Assembly: GCF_003711205.1 (NCBI RefSeq)
Contig: NZ_CP031013.1
Span: 620,001-684,000 of the forward strand
Direction: 5' to 3'
From: Polaromonas sp. SP1
GTDB taxonomy: Bacteria; Pseudomonadota; Gammaproteobacteria; Burkholderiales; Burkholderiaceae_C
Length of the DNA stretch: 64,000 bases
In this document: piece by piece, positions 17,792 to 27,149 of the stretch
How positions within the stretch are numbered: the stretch's first letter is position 1
Layout of the letters: each line of letters begins with the position of its first letter
Program-made: the position numbers and the translations under genes
Notes under the pieces: model-generated
The model's database searches: none
What the model saw: the letters and a program-made list of their open reading frames with translations, nothing else
Told to the model about the DNA's origin: nothing

Positions 17792-18298
17792 ATGCCCCTG
17801 AACCCCGCCCCACCAAAGGGCGGCACCCCTCCAGAAGCCGGCGGTGATCCCAGCGCCCATCGCCGCGCCCTGCACGCGATTGCCCTCTTTGAAGCCGTCA
17901 AAGGCCTGGCCGCACTGGCAGCCGGCATCGGCCTGCTGGGCCTGTTGCACCACGACATCCACCACATTGCCGTTGCGCTGCTTTGGCGGTTTCACCTCGA
18001 CCCGGCCCTGCCCTACCCGGCCATCCTGCTGCATTACGCCGACCTGCTGAGCGCGATCGACCTGCGCACGCTGGCGCCCGTGGCGCTGGCCTATATCGGC
18101 GTGCGCTTTCTGGAAGCCTGGGGCTTGTGGAGGGGGAAAACCTGGGCCGAATGGCTGGGCGCGTTGTCGGGCGCCTTGTACATCCCGCTGGAGATTGCAC
18201 ACCTGGTGCATCGCACCAACCTGATCAATGCGGCGGTGCTGCTGGCAAACGTGGTGATCGTCGGATTCCTGGCCCTGCAACTTTGGCAAAGGAAATAG
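17792..18298 (+). CDS. DUF2127 family membrane protein
   Basis: A 168-residue integral membrane protein with four predicted hydrophobic segments. It shows the family features: ALHAIALFEAVKGLAAL at the N-terminus, then ALAYIGVRFLEAWGLW and WAEWLGALSGALYIPLEI. Function unknown. It follows the binding-protein gene by 47 bases on the same strand. Confidence 0.87.
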   Translation: MPLNPAPPKGGTPPEAGGDPSAHRRALHAIALFEAVKGLAALAAGIGLLGLLHHDIHHIAVALLWRFHLDPALPYPAILLHYADLLSAIDLRTLAPVALAYIGVRFLEAWGLWRGKTWAEWLGALSGALYIPLEIAHLVHRTNLINAAVLLANVVIVGFLALQLWQRK

Positions 18299-18380
18299 GC
18301 CCCCACGCTTTTCACTGCGTGTAATGCGCTGCCCCCCCCCCGAGGGGGCTGTGCTTGCTTGGGGCGGCCCGGCGCTGCGC
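18298..18380 (+). repeat. Dispersed intergenic repeat, family A, second copy
   Basis: GCCCCCACGCTTTTCACTGC, a C-run/G-run hairpin (CCCCCGAGGGGG) and CTTGGGGCGGCCCGGC match the copy in the rsmH-ftsL spacer. Lies between the DUF2127 gene and rnpB. Confidence 0.6.
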
Positions 18381-18414
18381 ACGGCCAGCGCTCATTCCTG
18401 TCAGGTGATAAAAG

Positions 18415-18755
18415 TGTGAAGCCCACCGATAAGCCGGATTCTGTGCGCGGGCTTCCTTTCGGTTGCCCGTGTGACCGCCATTAATCTGGGCCGGGGGTCG
18501 CCCCCGCGGCTCAATGCTACCTACCCGCCAGCTCTGCGGAACCACATCAACGCTGGCCTACTTGGTATTGCTGCGCGTAGAGATTGCCCGTTTCACCCGG
18601 CCCGGGGTTGCCCCAAGGCCGACTCGTCTCTGTTGCTCTGATCCTCACCTCACGGTGGAGAGGTGTTACCTCCTACGCTGTCCTGTGCAGTCCGGACGTT
18701 CCTCCAGTGCCTGGTTTCCCAGATTGCACCAGCGGCGGTCTGGCAGGCTTCACGG
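18415..18755 (-). ncRNA. rnpB: RNase P RNA (rnpB)
   Basis: Catalytic RNA of RNase P, which matures tRNA 5' ends. On the minus strand the 5' end reads GAAGCCTGCCAGACCGCCG and contains the universal GAGGAACGTCCGGAC core (P4 strand). Later come AGATTAATGGCGGTCAC and the 3' conserved ACAGAATCCGGCTTATCGG, which closes P4 with the 5' core. The terminal GGGCTTC pairs with the 5' GAAGCC as helix P1. Length about 340 nt fits the A-type bacterial RNA. Ends are placed to within about 10 bases. Confidence 0.96.
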
Positions 18756-18835
18756 GGTCTATTATCCGCCAGCCCTCCCTGGCAATGGGCGCCCTTTAAA
18801 ATACAGGCTGCTTGATCAACACGAGCCTCCTTGCC

Positions 18836-20506
18836 ATGATTCGACTGACAGAACTCAAACTTCCGCTGGACCACGCGGAAGATGCCCTCCCCGCCCTGGT
18901 CGCCAAAACACTGGGTATTGCCACGGGCGCCCTGCAAACCGTCCACATCCACAAACGCAGCTTCGACGCCCGCAAGGCGGATTTGCTCAAGGTGTACATC
19001 GTTGACGTCACACTGGCCGACGCCAGCCAGGAAAGCACGCTGCTGGCGAAGTTCTCCGGCAACCCGCACATCCTGCCCACGCCCGACATGGTCTACCGCC
19101 CGGTAGGACAGGCGCCCGGCAGGCTGCCGCTGCGCCCCGTAGTCGTGGGCTTTGGCCCCTGCGGCATGTTTGCGGCCCTGCTGCTGGCGCAAATGGGCTT
19201 TAAACCCGTCGTGCTGGAACGCGGCAAGACCGTGCGCCAGCGCACCAAAGACACCTGGGGCCTGTGGCGCAAGAACGTGCTCAACCCGGAGTCCAACGTG
19301 CAGTTCGGCGAAGGCGGCGCCGGCACTTTTTCCGACGGAAAGCTCTACAGCCAGATCAAGGATCCGCGCCACCTGGGCCGCAAGGTGATGAACGAGTTCG
19401 TCAAAGCCGGCGCGCCCGCCGACATCCTGTTTGAAGCGCATCCGCACATCGGCACCTTCAAGCTGGTGAAGGTGGTCGAGAACATGCGCGAGCAAATCGT
19501 CGCGCTGGGCGGCGAGATCCGTTTCGAGCAGCGCGTGACCGACGTGCTGATCGAAGACGGCCCAGAGGGCAAGCAGCTGCGCGGCCTCACCGTGCTGGAC
19601 CAGGCCACGGGCCAAAGCCACGAGATGCGCGCCGACCAGGTGGTGATGGCGCTGGGCCACAGCTCACGCGACACCTTTGCCATGCTGTATGAACGCGGCG
19701 TGCACATCGAAGCCAAGCCCTTTTCCATCGGCTTTCGGGTCGAGCACCCGCAGGGCATCATCGACCGCGCGCGCTGGGGCCGCCATGCCGGCCACCCCTC
19801 GCTGGGTGCGGCCGAATACAAGCTGGTGCACCACGCCAGCAACGGACGCTCGGTCTACAGCTTTTGCATGTGCCCGGGCGGCACGGTGGTGGCCGCCACC
19901 TCGGAGCCTGGCCGCGTGGTGACCAACGGCATGAGCCAGTATTCGCGCAACGAGCGCAATGCCAACGCCGGCATCGTGGTGGGCATAGACCCGCGCGACT
20001 ACCCCGGCTGGGAAGCGGGCGACGCGCTGGCCGGCATCGCGCTGCAGCGCCAGCTCGAGTCGCACGCCTTTGTGCTGGGCGGCAGCAATTACAACGCCCC
20101 GGCCCAACTGGTGGGCGATTTTGTGGCGGGGCGCCCCTCCACCGCACTGGGCAGCATCACACCGTCGTACAAGCCCGGCGTGGCGATCGGCGATTTGTCG
20201 TCCGCCCTGCCCGGCTATGCCATTGAGGCGATGCGCGAAGCCTTTCCGGTGTTCGGCAAAAAGATCAAGGGCTTTGACACCCATGACGCCGTGTTGACCG
20301 GCGTGGAAACGCGCACATCGTCGCCGATCAAGATCAGCCGCGGCGAAGACCTGCAAAGCATCAACGTGCGCGGCCTCTACCCTGCGGGCGAAGGCGCCAG
20401 TTACGCCGGCGGCATTTTGTCGGCGGGGGTCGACGGCATCAAGGTGGCCGAAGCGCTGGCGCGCAGCGTACTGCAAGACGCCGGACAACAGCGGATGGCT
20501 GCCTGA
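18836..20506 (+). CDS. COG2509 family FAD-dependent oxidoreductase
   Basis: A 556-residue NAD/FAD-utilising dehydrogenase of the COG2509 group. The N-terminal about 90 residues are a small alpha/beta domain; a Rossmann FAD motif follows (VVVGFGPCGMFAALL), then the GEGGAGTFSDGKL segment and a C-terminal FAD-contact region (LYPAGEGASYAGGILSAGVDG). Substrate is unknown. The ATG at 18836 begins MIRLTELKLPLDH, the usual start. It overlaps the next gene by one base (TGATG), so the two are likely translationally coupled. Confidence 0.9.
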   Translation: MIRLTELKLPLDHAEDALPALVAKTLGIATGALQTVHIHKRSFDARKADLLKVYIVDVTLADASQESTLLAKFSGNPHILPTPDMVYRPVGQAPGRLPLRPVVVGFGPCGMFAALLLAQMGFKPVVLERGKTVRQRTKDTWGLWRKNVLNPESNVQFGEGGAGTFSDGKLYSQIKDPRHLGRKVMNEFVKAGAPADILFEAHPHIGTFKLVKVVENMREQIVALGGEIRFEQRVTDVLIEDGPEGKQLRGLTVLDQATGQSHEMRADQVVMALGHSSRDTFAMLYERGVHIEAKPFSIGFRVEHPQGIIDRARWGRHAGHPSLGAAEYKLVHHASNGRSVYSFCMCPGGTVVAATSEPGRVVTNGMSQYSRNERNANAGIVVGIDPRDYPGWEAGDALAGIALQRQLESHAFVLGGSNYNAPAQLVGDFVAGRPSTALGSITPSYKPGVAIGDLSSALPGYAIEAMREAFPVFGKKIKGFDTHDAVLTGVETRTSSPIKISRGEDLQSINVRGLYPAGEGASYAGGILSAGVDGIKVAEALARSVLQDAGQQRMAA

Positions 20507-21126
20507 TGGACCAGGGCTTTCATTTTTACGAGCCTTCGAAGGGCCACGGCCTGCCGCACGATCCTTTCAATGCCATGGTGGGCCCGCGGCCCATCGGCTG
20601 GATTTCTTCGCAGGACGCGAAGGGCCAGCTCAACCTGGCGCCCTACAGCTTTTTCAACGCCTTTAACTACACGCCGCCCATCATCGGCTTTGCCAGCATT
20701 GGCGCCAAGGACAGCCTGCACAACATCCGGGAGACCGGCGAGTTCGGCTGGAACCTGGCCACGCGGCCGCTGGCCGAGGCCATGAACCGCTCCTGCGCGA
20801 TGGTGCCGCCCGAAGTCAACGAGTTCGAACTGGCGGGCCTCACGCCTGTCGCCTCTCAACGCATCGCCGTGCCGCGCGTCAAGGAAAGCCCGGTCTCGTT
20901 CGAGTGCCGGCTGACGCAAATCCTGCAGTTGCAGGGCGCCGATGGCGTGGCGGTGCCCACATGGCTGATACTCGGTGAAGTCGTCGGCGTGTACATCGCC
21001 CGGCATTTGATCAAAGACGGCATTTATGACACGGCAGCGGCCGAGCCCATTCTTCGCGGCGGCGGCCCCGCCGATTACTTCGCCGTGACGCCCGACAACC
21101 TTTTTCGCATGTTCAGGCCGCGCTGA
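20506..21126 (+). CDS. Flavin reductase-like domain protein
   Basis: A 206-residue flavin-binding split-barrel protein. Features are VGPRPIGWISSQD and LAPYSFFNAFNYTPPIIGF, the family's FMN-binding regions. Such proteins reduce FMN or serve as flavoproteins in small oxidoreductase systems. It is coupled to the COG2509 flavoprotein by a TGATG overlap, which suggests a shared redox role (inference). Confidence 0.9.
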   Translation: MDQGFHFYEPSKGHGLPHDPFNAMVGPRPIGWISSQDAKGQLNLAPYSFFNAFNYTPPIIGFASIGAKDSLHNIRETGEFGWNLATRPLAEAMNRSCAMVPPEVNEFELAGLTPVASQRIAVPRVKESPVSFECRLTQILQLQGADGVAVPTWLILGEVVGVYIARHLIKDGIYDTAAAEPILRGGGPADYFAVTPDNLFRMFRPR

Positions 21127-21182
21127 CGGCACCTTCGTTGCGCCTGAAACCTCCAGACACGCCTCATTTCACTCTCTCCACC

Positions 21183-21872
21183 ATGACCGAAACCACCACA
21201 CCCGCCTCCGTCCCTGCAACCGGCGCCGAACGCCCCCGCAACCCGCAGCGCAACCGGCCCCAGGGCCAGCCGCAGCGCACGCGCGAGGTGCATCCGGCGC
21301 TGGAAAAGCTGTTTGAGCTGTACCCCAAGCTGTTCGGCGCGCATTTCCTGCCGCTCAAGCTGGGGGCGTTCCAGGACTTGCTGGCGGCGCACCCCGAAGC
21401 CTTCAAGAAGGACGAGCTGAAGGTCGCGCTCGGGCTGCACGCACGATCGACGCGCTACCTTGAATGTGTGGCCGCCGGCCACCCACGCCATAACCTGCAA
21501 GGCGAGCCGGTGGAGCCGGTGGCGCCGGAGCATGTGCACCACGCCATCATGGAAGTGTTCCGGCGCCGCCAGGCGCGGTCAAAGGAAGATTTGCGCCCCC
21601 ATGTCCGCGCGCGCCTGATGGAAGCCATCGAGGCGTCGGGCCTGAGCCGCGAAGCCTATGCCGAGTGCATCCGCACCCAGGATGAGGTGTCGACCGCGCT
21701 GCTGGACGAAGCTTTCGCCGAGTTGGCTGCGCAGGCTGCCAAGCGCGAGGCGCTGATGCGGGCATTTGAGGCCAGCGGCAAGACCGAAGCCGAGTTTGCT
21801 GATATGTACGGCATGAACCCGGCCGAGGTTGGCCATACGCTGGAGCGCGTGCGCGCTGCGCGGCAGGCCTGA
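21183..21872 (+). CDS. ProQ/FinO family RNA chaperone
   Basis: A 229-residue RNA-binding protein. The FinO/ProQ domain spans about residues 30-120 (HPALEKLFELYPKLFG, LPLKLGAFQDLLAAHP, ALGLHARSTRYLECVAAG, RHNLQGEPVEPV). A basic, Pro/Gln-rich N-terminal tail and a helical C-terminal extension (about 140-229) flank it. Family members bind sRNAs and mRNA 3' ends. ATG at 21183 starts MTETTTPAS. A strong terminator follows at once. Confidence 0.9.
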   Translation: MTETTTPASVPATGAERPRNPQRNRPQGQPQRTREVHPALEKLFELYPKLFGAHFLPLKLGAFQDLLAAHPEAFKKDELKVALGLHARSTRYLECVAAGHPRHNLQGEPVEPVAPEHVHHAIMEVFRRRQARSKEDLRPHVRARLMEAIEASGLSREAYAECIRTQDEVSTALLDEAFAELAAQAAKREALMRAFEASGKTEAEFADMYGMNPAEVGHTLERVRAARQA

Positions 21873-21888
21873 GTTTTTCCGCACGCAC

Positions 21889-21920
21889 AAAAAAGCCGGC
21901 GCATGCGCCGGCTTTTTTAA
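21889..21920. terminator. Bidirectional intrinsic terminator between ProQ gene and htpX
   Basis: A perfect GC hairpin AGCCGGCGCATGCGCCGGCT flanked by A-run on the left and T-run on the right; it can end transcription from both convergent genes. Confidence 0.92.
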
Positions 21921-21934
21921 TCAAGCAAGGCCGC

Positions 21935-22810
21935 TTAGCCTTGCGCGTTCTGCAACGCAGCGATGCGCTCTTCAATCGGCGGGTGCGTGGCAAACAGCTT
22001 GCCGATGCTGCCGGTAATGCCCATGGCCTCGACCGCTTTGGGCAACTCGCCGGGCTGCATGCCGCCCAGGCGGGCCAGCGCATTCATCATGGGCTGGCGG
22101 CGGCCCATCAGCTGGGCAGCGCCCGCGTCGGCACGGAACTCACGCTGGCGCGAGAACCAGGCCACGACGATGGCGGCCGCAAAACCGAGCACGATGTCCA
22201 GAATGATGGTGCTGACGTAGTAGCCGATGCCGGGGCCGGAGTTGTTGTCGCTGCCGCGGCGCAGGAAGCTGTCGACGGCGTAGCCGATCACGCGCGAGAG
22301 GAAGACCACAAAGGTGTTCATCACGCCCTGGATCAGCGTCATGGTGACCATGTCGCCATTGGCGATGTGGGCGATCTCGTGGCCGAGCACGGCCTCGATC
22401 TCTTCCTTGGTCATGCCTTGCAGCAAGCCGGTAGACACGGCGACCAGCGACGAGTTTTTAAACGCACCGGTAGCAAAGGCATTGGGCGCGCCTTCAAAAA
22501 TGCCGACTTCAGGCATGCCGATCTGGGCTTTGTCGGCCAGCTTGCGCACGGTCTCGACAATCCAGGCCTCATCGGCGTTCTGGGCATCGTTGATGAGGCG
22601 GACGCCGGCGCTCCATTTGGCCACGGGCTTGCTGATCAGCAGCGAGATGATGGCGCCGCCAAAACCGATCACCAGCGCAAACCCGAGCAACATGCCCAGG
22701 TTCAGGCCGTTGGGGGTGAGGTAACGGTTGACGCCCAGCAGGCTGGCAACAATGCCCAGCACCGCCACAACGGCGACGTTGGTCAAGATAAACAGAAAAA
22801 TACGTTTCAT
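21935..22810 (-). CDS. htpX: Membrane protease HtpX
   Basis: Zinc metalloprotease of the inner membrane that degrades misfolded membrane proteins. The 291-residue protein has two N-terminal membrane segments (about 5-55), the zinc motif HEIAH with a downstream glutamate in EFRADAGAA, and two further hydrophobic segments between (about 155-215). ATG at 22810 follows GGAGAACCC. Length matches E. coli HtpX (293). Confidence 0.96.
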   Translation of the reverse strand: MKRIFLFILTNVAVVAVLGIVASLLGVNRYLTPNGLNLGMLLGFALVIGFGGAIISLLISKPVAKWSAGVRLINDAQNADEAWIVETVRKLADKAQIGMPEVGIFEGAPNAFATGAFKNSSLVAVSTGLLQGMTKEEIEAVLGHEIAHIANGDMVTMTLIQGVMNTFVVFLSRVIGYAVDSFLRRGSDNNSGPGIGYYVSTIILDIVLGFAAAIVVAWFSRQREFRADAGAAQLMGRRQPMMNALARLGGMQPGELPKAVEAMGITGSIGKLFATHPPIEERIAALQNAQG

Positions 22811-22928
22811 GGGTTCTCCGTGGGGTCGGTGAAAAATCCCGCCTTGGGCAGGATATGAGGGCCTTCCGGCCCCGTTCAAGCGGGCTTGCGTGCAGGCCGG
22901 CTGATTTTTATCTGTTGTTTATGACAGC

Positions 22929-23678
22929 CTATGACGGCTGCGGCGGCCTGAATACAAAAGAGTCATCATAAAAGGAAAAGTTCTCGTTCTCGGGCCACCA
23001 GCCTGGCACGCCCAGCACCGGCAAAGGCGCAAAAGGCTTGGCGGCGAGCTTGGCCGCGCTCAGGTCGGCCGCTACCCAGGCGTCCAGTTCCGCTATTGAA
23101 TTCATAGCGGAATCTGCAATGTACACGTGGGCTGTGATGGATTTTCGTGGTTGAAGAAGCTTTTCAAGCAGGGCGTGGCCGAAGAGCACAAGCTGCGCTT
23201 GCTGCCACAGCGCCCGATGCGTGACGAAGAGGCCTTTCCAGTCGCGGGCGATGAGCGCGTCCCACAGCGGCTGCGGCGCCGAAAGGAAAGCCGCGTTTTC
23301 GTCAAACACCGTCAGGGCATCACGCACCGGCCCGCGCACCGCTGCGATGCCTGCAGCGGCAATTTCGGCGTCCTGCAGCTGGTTAAGCCTGCATTTGGTC
23401 TGCGGAAAGCGCATCCAGCACAGGCCGTTAAAAAAATCGTGCGAACCCTCGCGGGTCGGGCACAGCCGGGTTCGGGCGATAAAACTCTCGTAAGCCTCAC
23501 CGGAAGGCAGGCTGCACTGCGGCGCGAAGCACACCGGCGCGGGCTGCACGGCGTTCAGCGCCTGGTGCAGTGCCACACCGGCGCCGACGGCGCAGGCCAC
23601 GCGCTGGCCGGGTTCGCGCCAGGCTTGCAGCCAGGGACGGGTCCAGTCGATGGGGGGCAGCGGCGCCGGCGTTTTCAT
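22929..23678 (-). CDS. DUF3025 family protein, with palindromic element inside
   Basis: A 249-residue protein of DUF3025, function unknown. Family features include FNGLCWMRFPQTKCRLNQLQ and LTVFDENAAFL. Residues about 178-196 (HVYIADSAMNSIAE region) come from a palindromic element at 23092-23146 read antisense; the frame continues to a family-typical end (PLPVLGVPGWWPENE). It lies 5 bases after the NYN gene and likely shares its transcript. Confidence 0.88.
   Translation of the reverse strand: MKTPAPLPPIDWTRPWLQAWREPGQRVACAVGAGVALHQALNAVQPAPVCFAPQCSLPSGEAYESFIARTRLCPTREGSHDFFNGLCWMRFPQTKCRLNQLQDAEIAAAGIAAVRGPVRDALTVFDENAAFLSAPQPLWDALIARDWKGLFVTHRALWQQAQLVLFGHALLEKLLQPRKSITAHVYIADSAMNSIAELDAWVAADLSAAKLAAKPFAPLPVLGVPGWWPENENFSFYDDSFVFRPPQPS
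23092..23146 (+). repeat. Palindromic dispersed element, copy 5 (inside DUF3025 gene)
   Basis: GCTATTGAATTCATAGC head (perfect 5-bp arms) and GTGGGCTGTGATGGATTTT tail, antisense to the gene. Confidence 0.8.
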
Positions 23679-23683
23679 GGCGG

Positions 23684-24466
23684 TCAGGCCCTGGCCGGCT
23701 TGTGCTGCTTTCTGTCGCGCACCATGACCGTGGACTTGCCTTCGTCAGCGATGTCAAAAAGCTGGGTCGCCACAAGCAGCTTGGTCAGCGTGGCATAGCC
23801 GTAGTTGCGGTGGTCAAACGAGGCCTGGTTGGCGATCTGGGTGCCGACCGCACCGACGCGCGCCCAGCCTTCGTCGTCAGCCGCGGCCTGCACCGCATTG
23901 CGCAGCAGCATGACGAGTTTGGCGTCCTGCTTGAGTTGCGCAGGCGTGGCGCGCAACGGTATTGTGGACACCGCTTCACCGTCGTCCCTGCCGTCGCCGT
24001 GGGTGCCGCCCGGAGCGTCAGCAACGGCAATAGGACGCAGCTTGTCGAGAAACAGGAAACGGGAGCAGGCATTGACAAAGGGCTCCGGTGTTTTCTGTGC
24101 GCCGAAGCCGTAAACCGCCGCCCCCTTGGCGCGCAGGTGCATGACCAGCGGGGTGAAGTCGGCATCCGACGAGACGATGCCGAAAGCATCGGGCCGGTCG
24201 GTATAGAGCAGCTCCAGCGCGTCGATCACCATGGCCATGTCGCTGGCGTTTTTGCCTTTGGTGTAGTCAAACTGCTGCATGGGGCGGATGGCATGCTCGT
24301 GCAGCACTTCTTCCCAGCCCTTGAGCTCGTTCTTCTTCCAGTTGCCGTAAGCGCGCCGGATGTTGGTCTCACCGAAGGTCGACAGCTCGTTGAGGATCAG
24401 GTCGATCTTGGAGGCTGGCGAGTTGTCGGCGTCTATGAGCAAGGCAACGCGCGGCTTGTGGTCCAT
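23684..24466 (-). CDS. NYN domain protein with C-terminal OST-HTH/LOTUS domain
   Basis: A 260-residue PIN-like NYN putative ribonuclease. Acidic metal-binding residues appear in LLIDADNSPA and SSDADFTPLV (residues about 10-15 and 98-105). A C-terminal LOTUS/OST-HTH domain (about 180-250, KLVMLLRNAVQAAADDEGWARV) is likely to bind RNA. The pair resembles bacterial Limkain-like NYN proteins. Its start overlaps the pyrC stop by one base (TGATG). Confidence 0.9.
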   Translation of the reverse strand: MDHKPRVALLIDADNSPASKIDLILNELSTFGETNIRRAYGNWKKNELKGWEEVLHEHAIRPMQQFDYTKGKNASDMAMVIDALELLYTDRPDAFGIVSSDADFTPLVMHLRAKGAAVYGFGAQKTPEPFVNACSRFLFLDKLRPIAVADAPGGTHGDGRDDGEAVSTIPLRATPAQLKQDAKLVMLLRNAVQAAADDEGWARVGAVGTQIANQASFDHRNYGYATLTKLLVATQLFDIADEGKSTVMVRDRKQHKPARA

Positions 24467-25545
24467 CAGGGGCTTTCGGAAGTGTGCAGTTTCCAGGGCA
24501 GGTTTTCGCCCGAGCGCAAAGGCTTGAGCTCGGCCTCGCCAAAGGCATAGCTTTCGGGCGGGCGCCAGCTTTCCCTCTTGAGCGTGATGCTGCCGGTATT
24601 ACGCGGCAGGCCGTAAAAGTCGGCGCCGTTGAAGCTGGCAAAGGCCTCGAGTTTGTCCAGCGCATTGGCGGTGTCGAAGGCCTCAGCGTAGAGCTCCATG
24701 GCGGCATGCGCGGTGTAGCAGCCTGCGCAGCCGGTGGCGTGCTCCTTTAGGTGGGCCGGGTGCGGCGCGCTGTCGGTGCCGAGGAAAAAGCGGTTGTTGC
24801 CGCCGGTGGCGGCCTCAACCAGTGCCAGGCGATGCGTTTCGCGCTTGAGCACCGGCAGGCAGTAGTAGTGCGGGCGGATGCCGCCGGTGAAAATCGCGTT
24901 GCGGTTGTAAAGCAGGTGGTGCGCGGTGACGGTCGCGCCCGTGAATTTTCCGGCGTCCCGCACGTAGTGGGCGGCTTCGCGGGTAGTGATGTGCTCGAAG
25001 ACGATTTTGAGCTCAGGGAAGTCGCGGCGCAGCGGGATCAACTGGGTATCGATGAACACCGCCTCGCGGTCAAACAGGTCGATGTCGGACGAAGTGACTT
25101 CGCCATGCACCAGCAGCAGCATGCCGGCCTTCTGCATGGCCTCCAGCGTCTTGTAGGTCTTGCGCAGGTCGGTCACGCCGGCATCGCTGTTGGTGGTGGC
25201 GCCGGCCGGATAGAGCTTGGCCGCGACCACGCCGGCGTTTTTGGCGCGGGCAATCTCGTCGGGCGGCAGGTTGTCGGTCAGGTAAAGCGTCATCAGCGGC
25301 TCGAACTTCACACCGGCCGGCACGGCGGCCTGGATGCGTTCGCGGTAGGCAACCGCCTGCGCAGCGGTGGTCACTGGCGGGCGCAGGTTGGGCATGATGA
25401 TGGCCCGGCCGAATTGTGCGGCGGTATGGGGCACGACAGTGTGCAGGGCCTCGCCGTCACGCACATGCAGGTGCCAATCGTCGGGGCGGGTGATCGTCAG
25501 GGTGGGGGTCGCGCTCGAAGCGGGGGTGCTGGTGGCTGAAGTCAT
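24466..25545 (-). CDS. pyrC: Dihydroorotase PyrC
   Basis: Converts carbamoyl aspartate to dihydroorotate in pyrimidine synthesis. The 359-residue enzyme is of the monofunctional type [11 protein letters not shown] (first zinc histidines), [17 protein letters not shown] with the carboxylated lysine, LLVHGE, FEHITT and FLGTDSAPH with the catalytic aspartate. ATG at 25545 gives MTSATSTPA and a short Ser/Thr-rich lead before the conserved core. Confidence 0.96.
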   Translation of the reverse strand: MTSATSTPASSATPTLTITRPDDWHLHVRDGEALHTVVPHTAAQFGRAIIMPNLRPPVTTAAQAVAYRERIQAAVPAGVKFEPLMTLYLTDNLPPDEIARAKNAGVVAAKLYPAGATTNSDAGVTDLRKTYKTLEAMQKAGMLLLVHGEVTSSDIDLFDREAVFIDTQLIPLRRDFPELKIVFEHITTREAAHYVRDAGKFTGATVTAHHLLYNRNAIFTGGIRPHYYCLPVLKRETHRLALVEAATGGNNRFFLGTDSAPHPAHLKEHATGCAGCYTAHAAMELYAEAFDTANALDKLEAFASFNGADFYGLPRNTGSITLKRESWRPPESYAFGEAELKPLRSGENLPWKLHTSESP

Positions 25546-25656
25546 GACTGAATTGTCGCACCGCCGGGCGTGAAAGGACACCCGGCCGACCCCGCAAATA
25601 CCGGCCACGCGGAGGAAGTGGGCACTTCCCGTCCGCGCGACCGGTGAGGCTAAAAC

Positions 25657-26076
25657 CTACAGCAGGTAATCGCCGCTTTCTTCGGGTTGAAACAGCACAG
25701 CCCGGATTTGCGCCGATGCCCTGGCCCCCTGGGGGCCGCCCCAGTGCGCTACCTGTCCGACCGAAAGGCCCAGCAAGGCGGCTCCTACCGGCGAGAGCAC
25801 CGACACGGAGCCTACGGCGGGCTCGGCATCGTGCGGGTAACACAGGATCAGCTTGCGCTGTTCACCGGTCAGGGTGTCGGCGATCAGCACTTGCGAATAC
25901 ATGGTGACCACATGCGGCGGCACCTCGTGCGAAGACACCAGTTCCGCGCCGTTGATCACCTCTTCAATGGCGCCGGATTCCACCGAAACCCCGGCGGGCG
26001 GGCGGCGCAGCAGGTTGGAGATGCGGACATGGTCAAGCTCAGTCATCGTGCGCGGCTGAGAAGCGAAAACAAACAT
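25657..26076 (-). CDS. rnk: Nucleoside diphosphate kinase regulator Rnk
   Basis: A 139-residue GreA/GreB-C-terminal-domain protein of the Rnk group, which binds RNA polymerase. It shows an N-terminal lead then VIADTLTGEQRKLILCYPHDAE-like domain core with SVLSPVGAALLGLSVGQ, typical of the family. ATG at 26076 follows a good GGAG ribosome binding site; an internal ATG at 26046 is less likely. Confidence 0.9.
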   Translation of the reverse strand: MFVFASQPRTMTELDHVRISNLLRRPPAGVSVESGAIEEVINGAELVSSHEVPPHVVTMYSQVLIADTLTGEQRKLILCYPHDAEPAVGSVSVLSPVGAALLGLSVGQVAHWGGPQGARASAQIRAVLFQPEESGDYLL

Positions 26077-26360
26077 GGGAAAACTCCTGGATCAGATGCC
26101 CGGAACAGGCTTACCGGGCAAGCCACGCTGAGGTGGGGCCCGACGATCTGGAGGTAGCGCTATGAAAGAGAAATGGGGAAGGCGATCGCCGGGCTCAGGA
26201 ATGTGCCACCGGCTGATGCGGCCACTGCAGCGCATGACCTGCACAGGCCCGCACATCCACCGCCACTGCAACAGCAGTGAACAGGCGGTTTGCAAGGAGC
26301 AAGGCAGTCATGGGCATGGCAGGCATGAACAATGAGCGCCGGCCGTCAGGCCGGCATCGC

Positions 26361-27098
26361 TCAGTGCGCCAGGATCTTGTTGAGGAAATCCTTGGTGCGC
26401 GGCTGGCGGTTTTCAGGATGATTGAAGAACTCGTCTTTCGAGCAGTCTTCCAGGATCTTGCCGCCGACGTCCATAAAAATCACGCGGCTGCCGACCTTGC
26501 GGGCAAAGCCCATTTCGTGGGTCACCACCATCATGGTCATGCCTTCAACGGCCAGACCCATCATGCAGTCCAGCACTTCGCCCACCATTTCGGGGTCAAG
26601 CGCGGATGTGGGTTCATCAAACAGCATGGCGATCGGGTCCATGCTGAGTGCTCGGGCAATCGCCACGCGCTGCTGCTGGCCGCCCGACAACTGGCCGGGG
26701 AACTTGTCTTTGTGCGCCATCAGGCCCACGCGGTCAAGGTATTTGAGGCCGTGCTTCTTTGCTTCGTCCGGTTTGCGGTTCAGCACCTTGACCTGCGCCA
26801 GCGTCAGGTTCTCGGTCACGCTCAGGTGAGGGAACAGCTCGAAATTCTGGAACACCATGCCGACGCGGCTGCGCAGCTTCGGCAGATCCGTCTTGGGGTC
26901 ATGCACAGCCTTGCCATCGACAAAGATCTGGCCCTTCTGGAAAGGCTCCAGCGCGTTGATGGTCTTGATGAGCGTTGACTTGCCCGAGCCCGAAGGGCCG
27001 CAGACCACAACAACTTCACCCTTTTTGATGCTGGTGGTGCAGTTATTGAGAACCTGCACTTCACCGTACCATTTGGAAACTTCTTTCAACTCAATCAT
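26361..27098 (-). CDS. gltL: Glutamate/aspartate ABC transporter ATP-binding protein
   Basis: ATPase of a polar amino acid importer, 245 residues. Walker [11 protein letters not shown]-loop [11 protein letters not shown], signature LSGGQQQR and Walker [15 protein letters not shown] are all intact. It is the last gene of a gltI-gltJ-gltK-gltL operon on the minus strand. Confidence 0.95.
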   Translation of the reverse strand: MIELKEVSKWYGEVQVLNNCTTSIKKGEVVVVCGPSGSGKSTLIKTINALEPFQKGQIFVDGKAVHDPKTDLPKLRSRVGMVFQNFELFPHLSVTENLTLAQVKVLNRKPDEAKKHGLKYLDRVGLMAHKDKFPGQLSGGQQQRVAIARALSMDPIAMLFDEPTSALDPEMVGEVLDCMMGLAVEGMTMMVVTHEMGFARKVGSRVIFMDVGGKILEDCSKDEFFNHPENRQPRTKDFLNKILAH

Positions 27099-27149
27099 CT
27101 TCTTCTCCAGTGTTCTCTTTGAGATTCGTGTGCCTTGAAAGCGGCGTTC

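Noticed and set aside
26336-26356. Terminator after gltL
   Set aside because: GCCGGCC-GTCA-GGCCGGC forms a stem, but no T-run follows on the minus strand, so it is not called as an intrinsic terminator.
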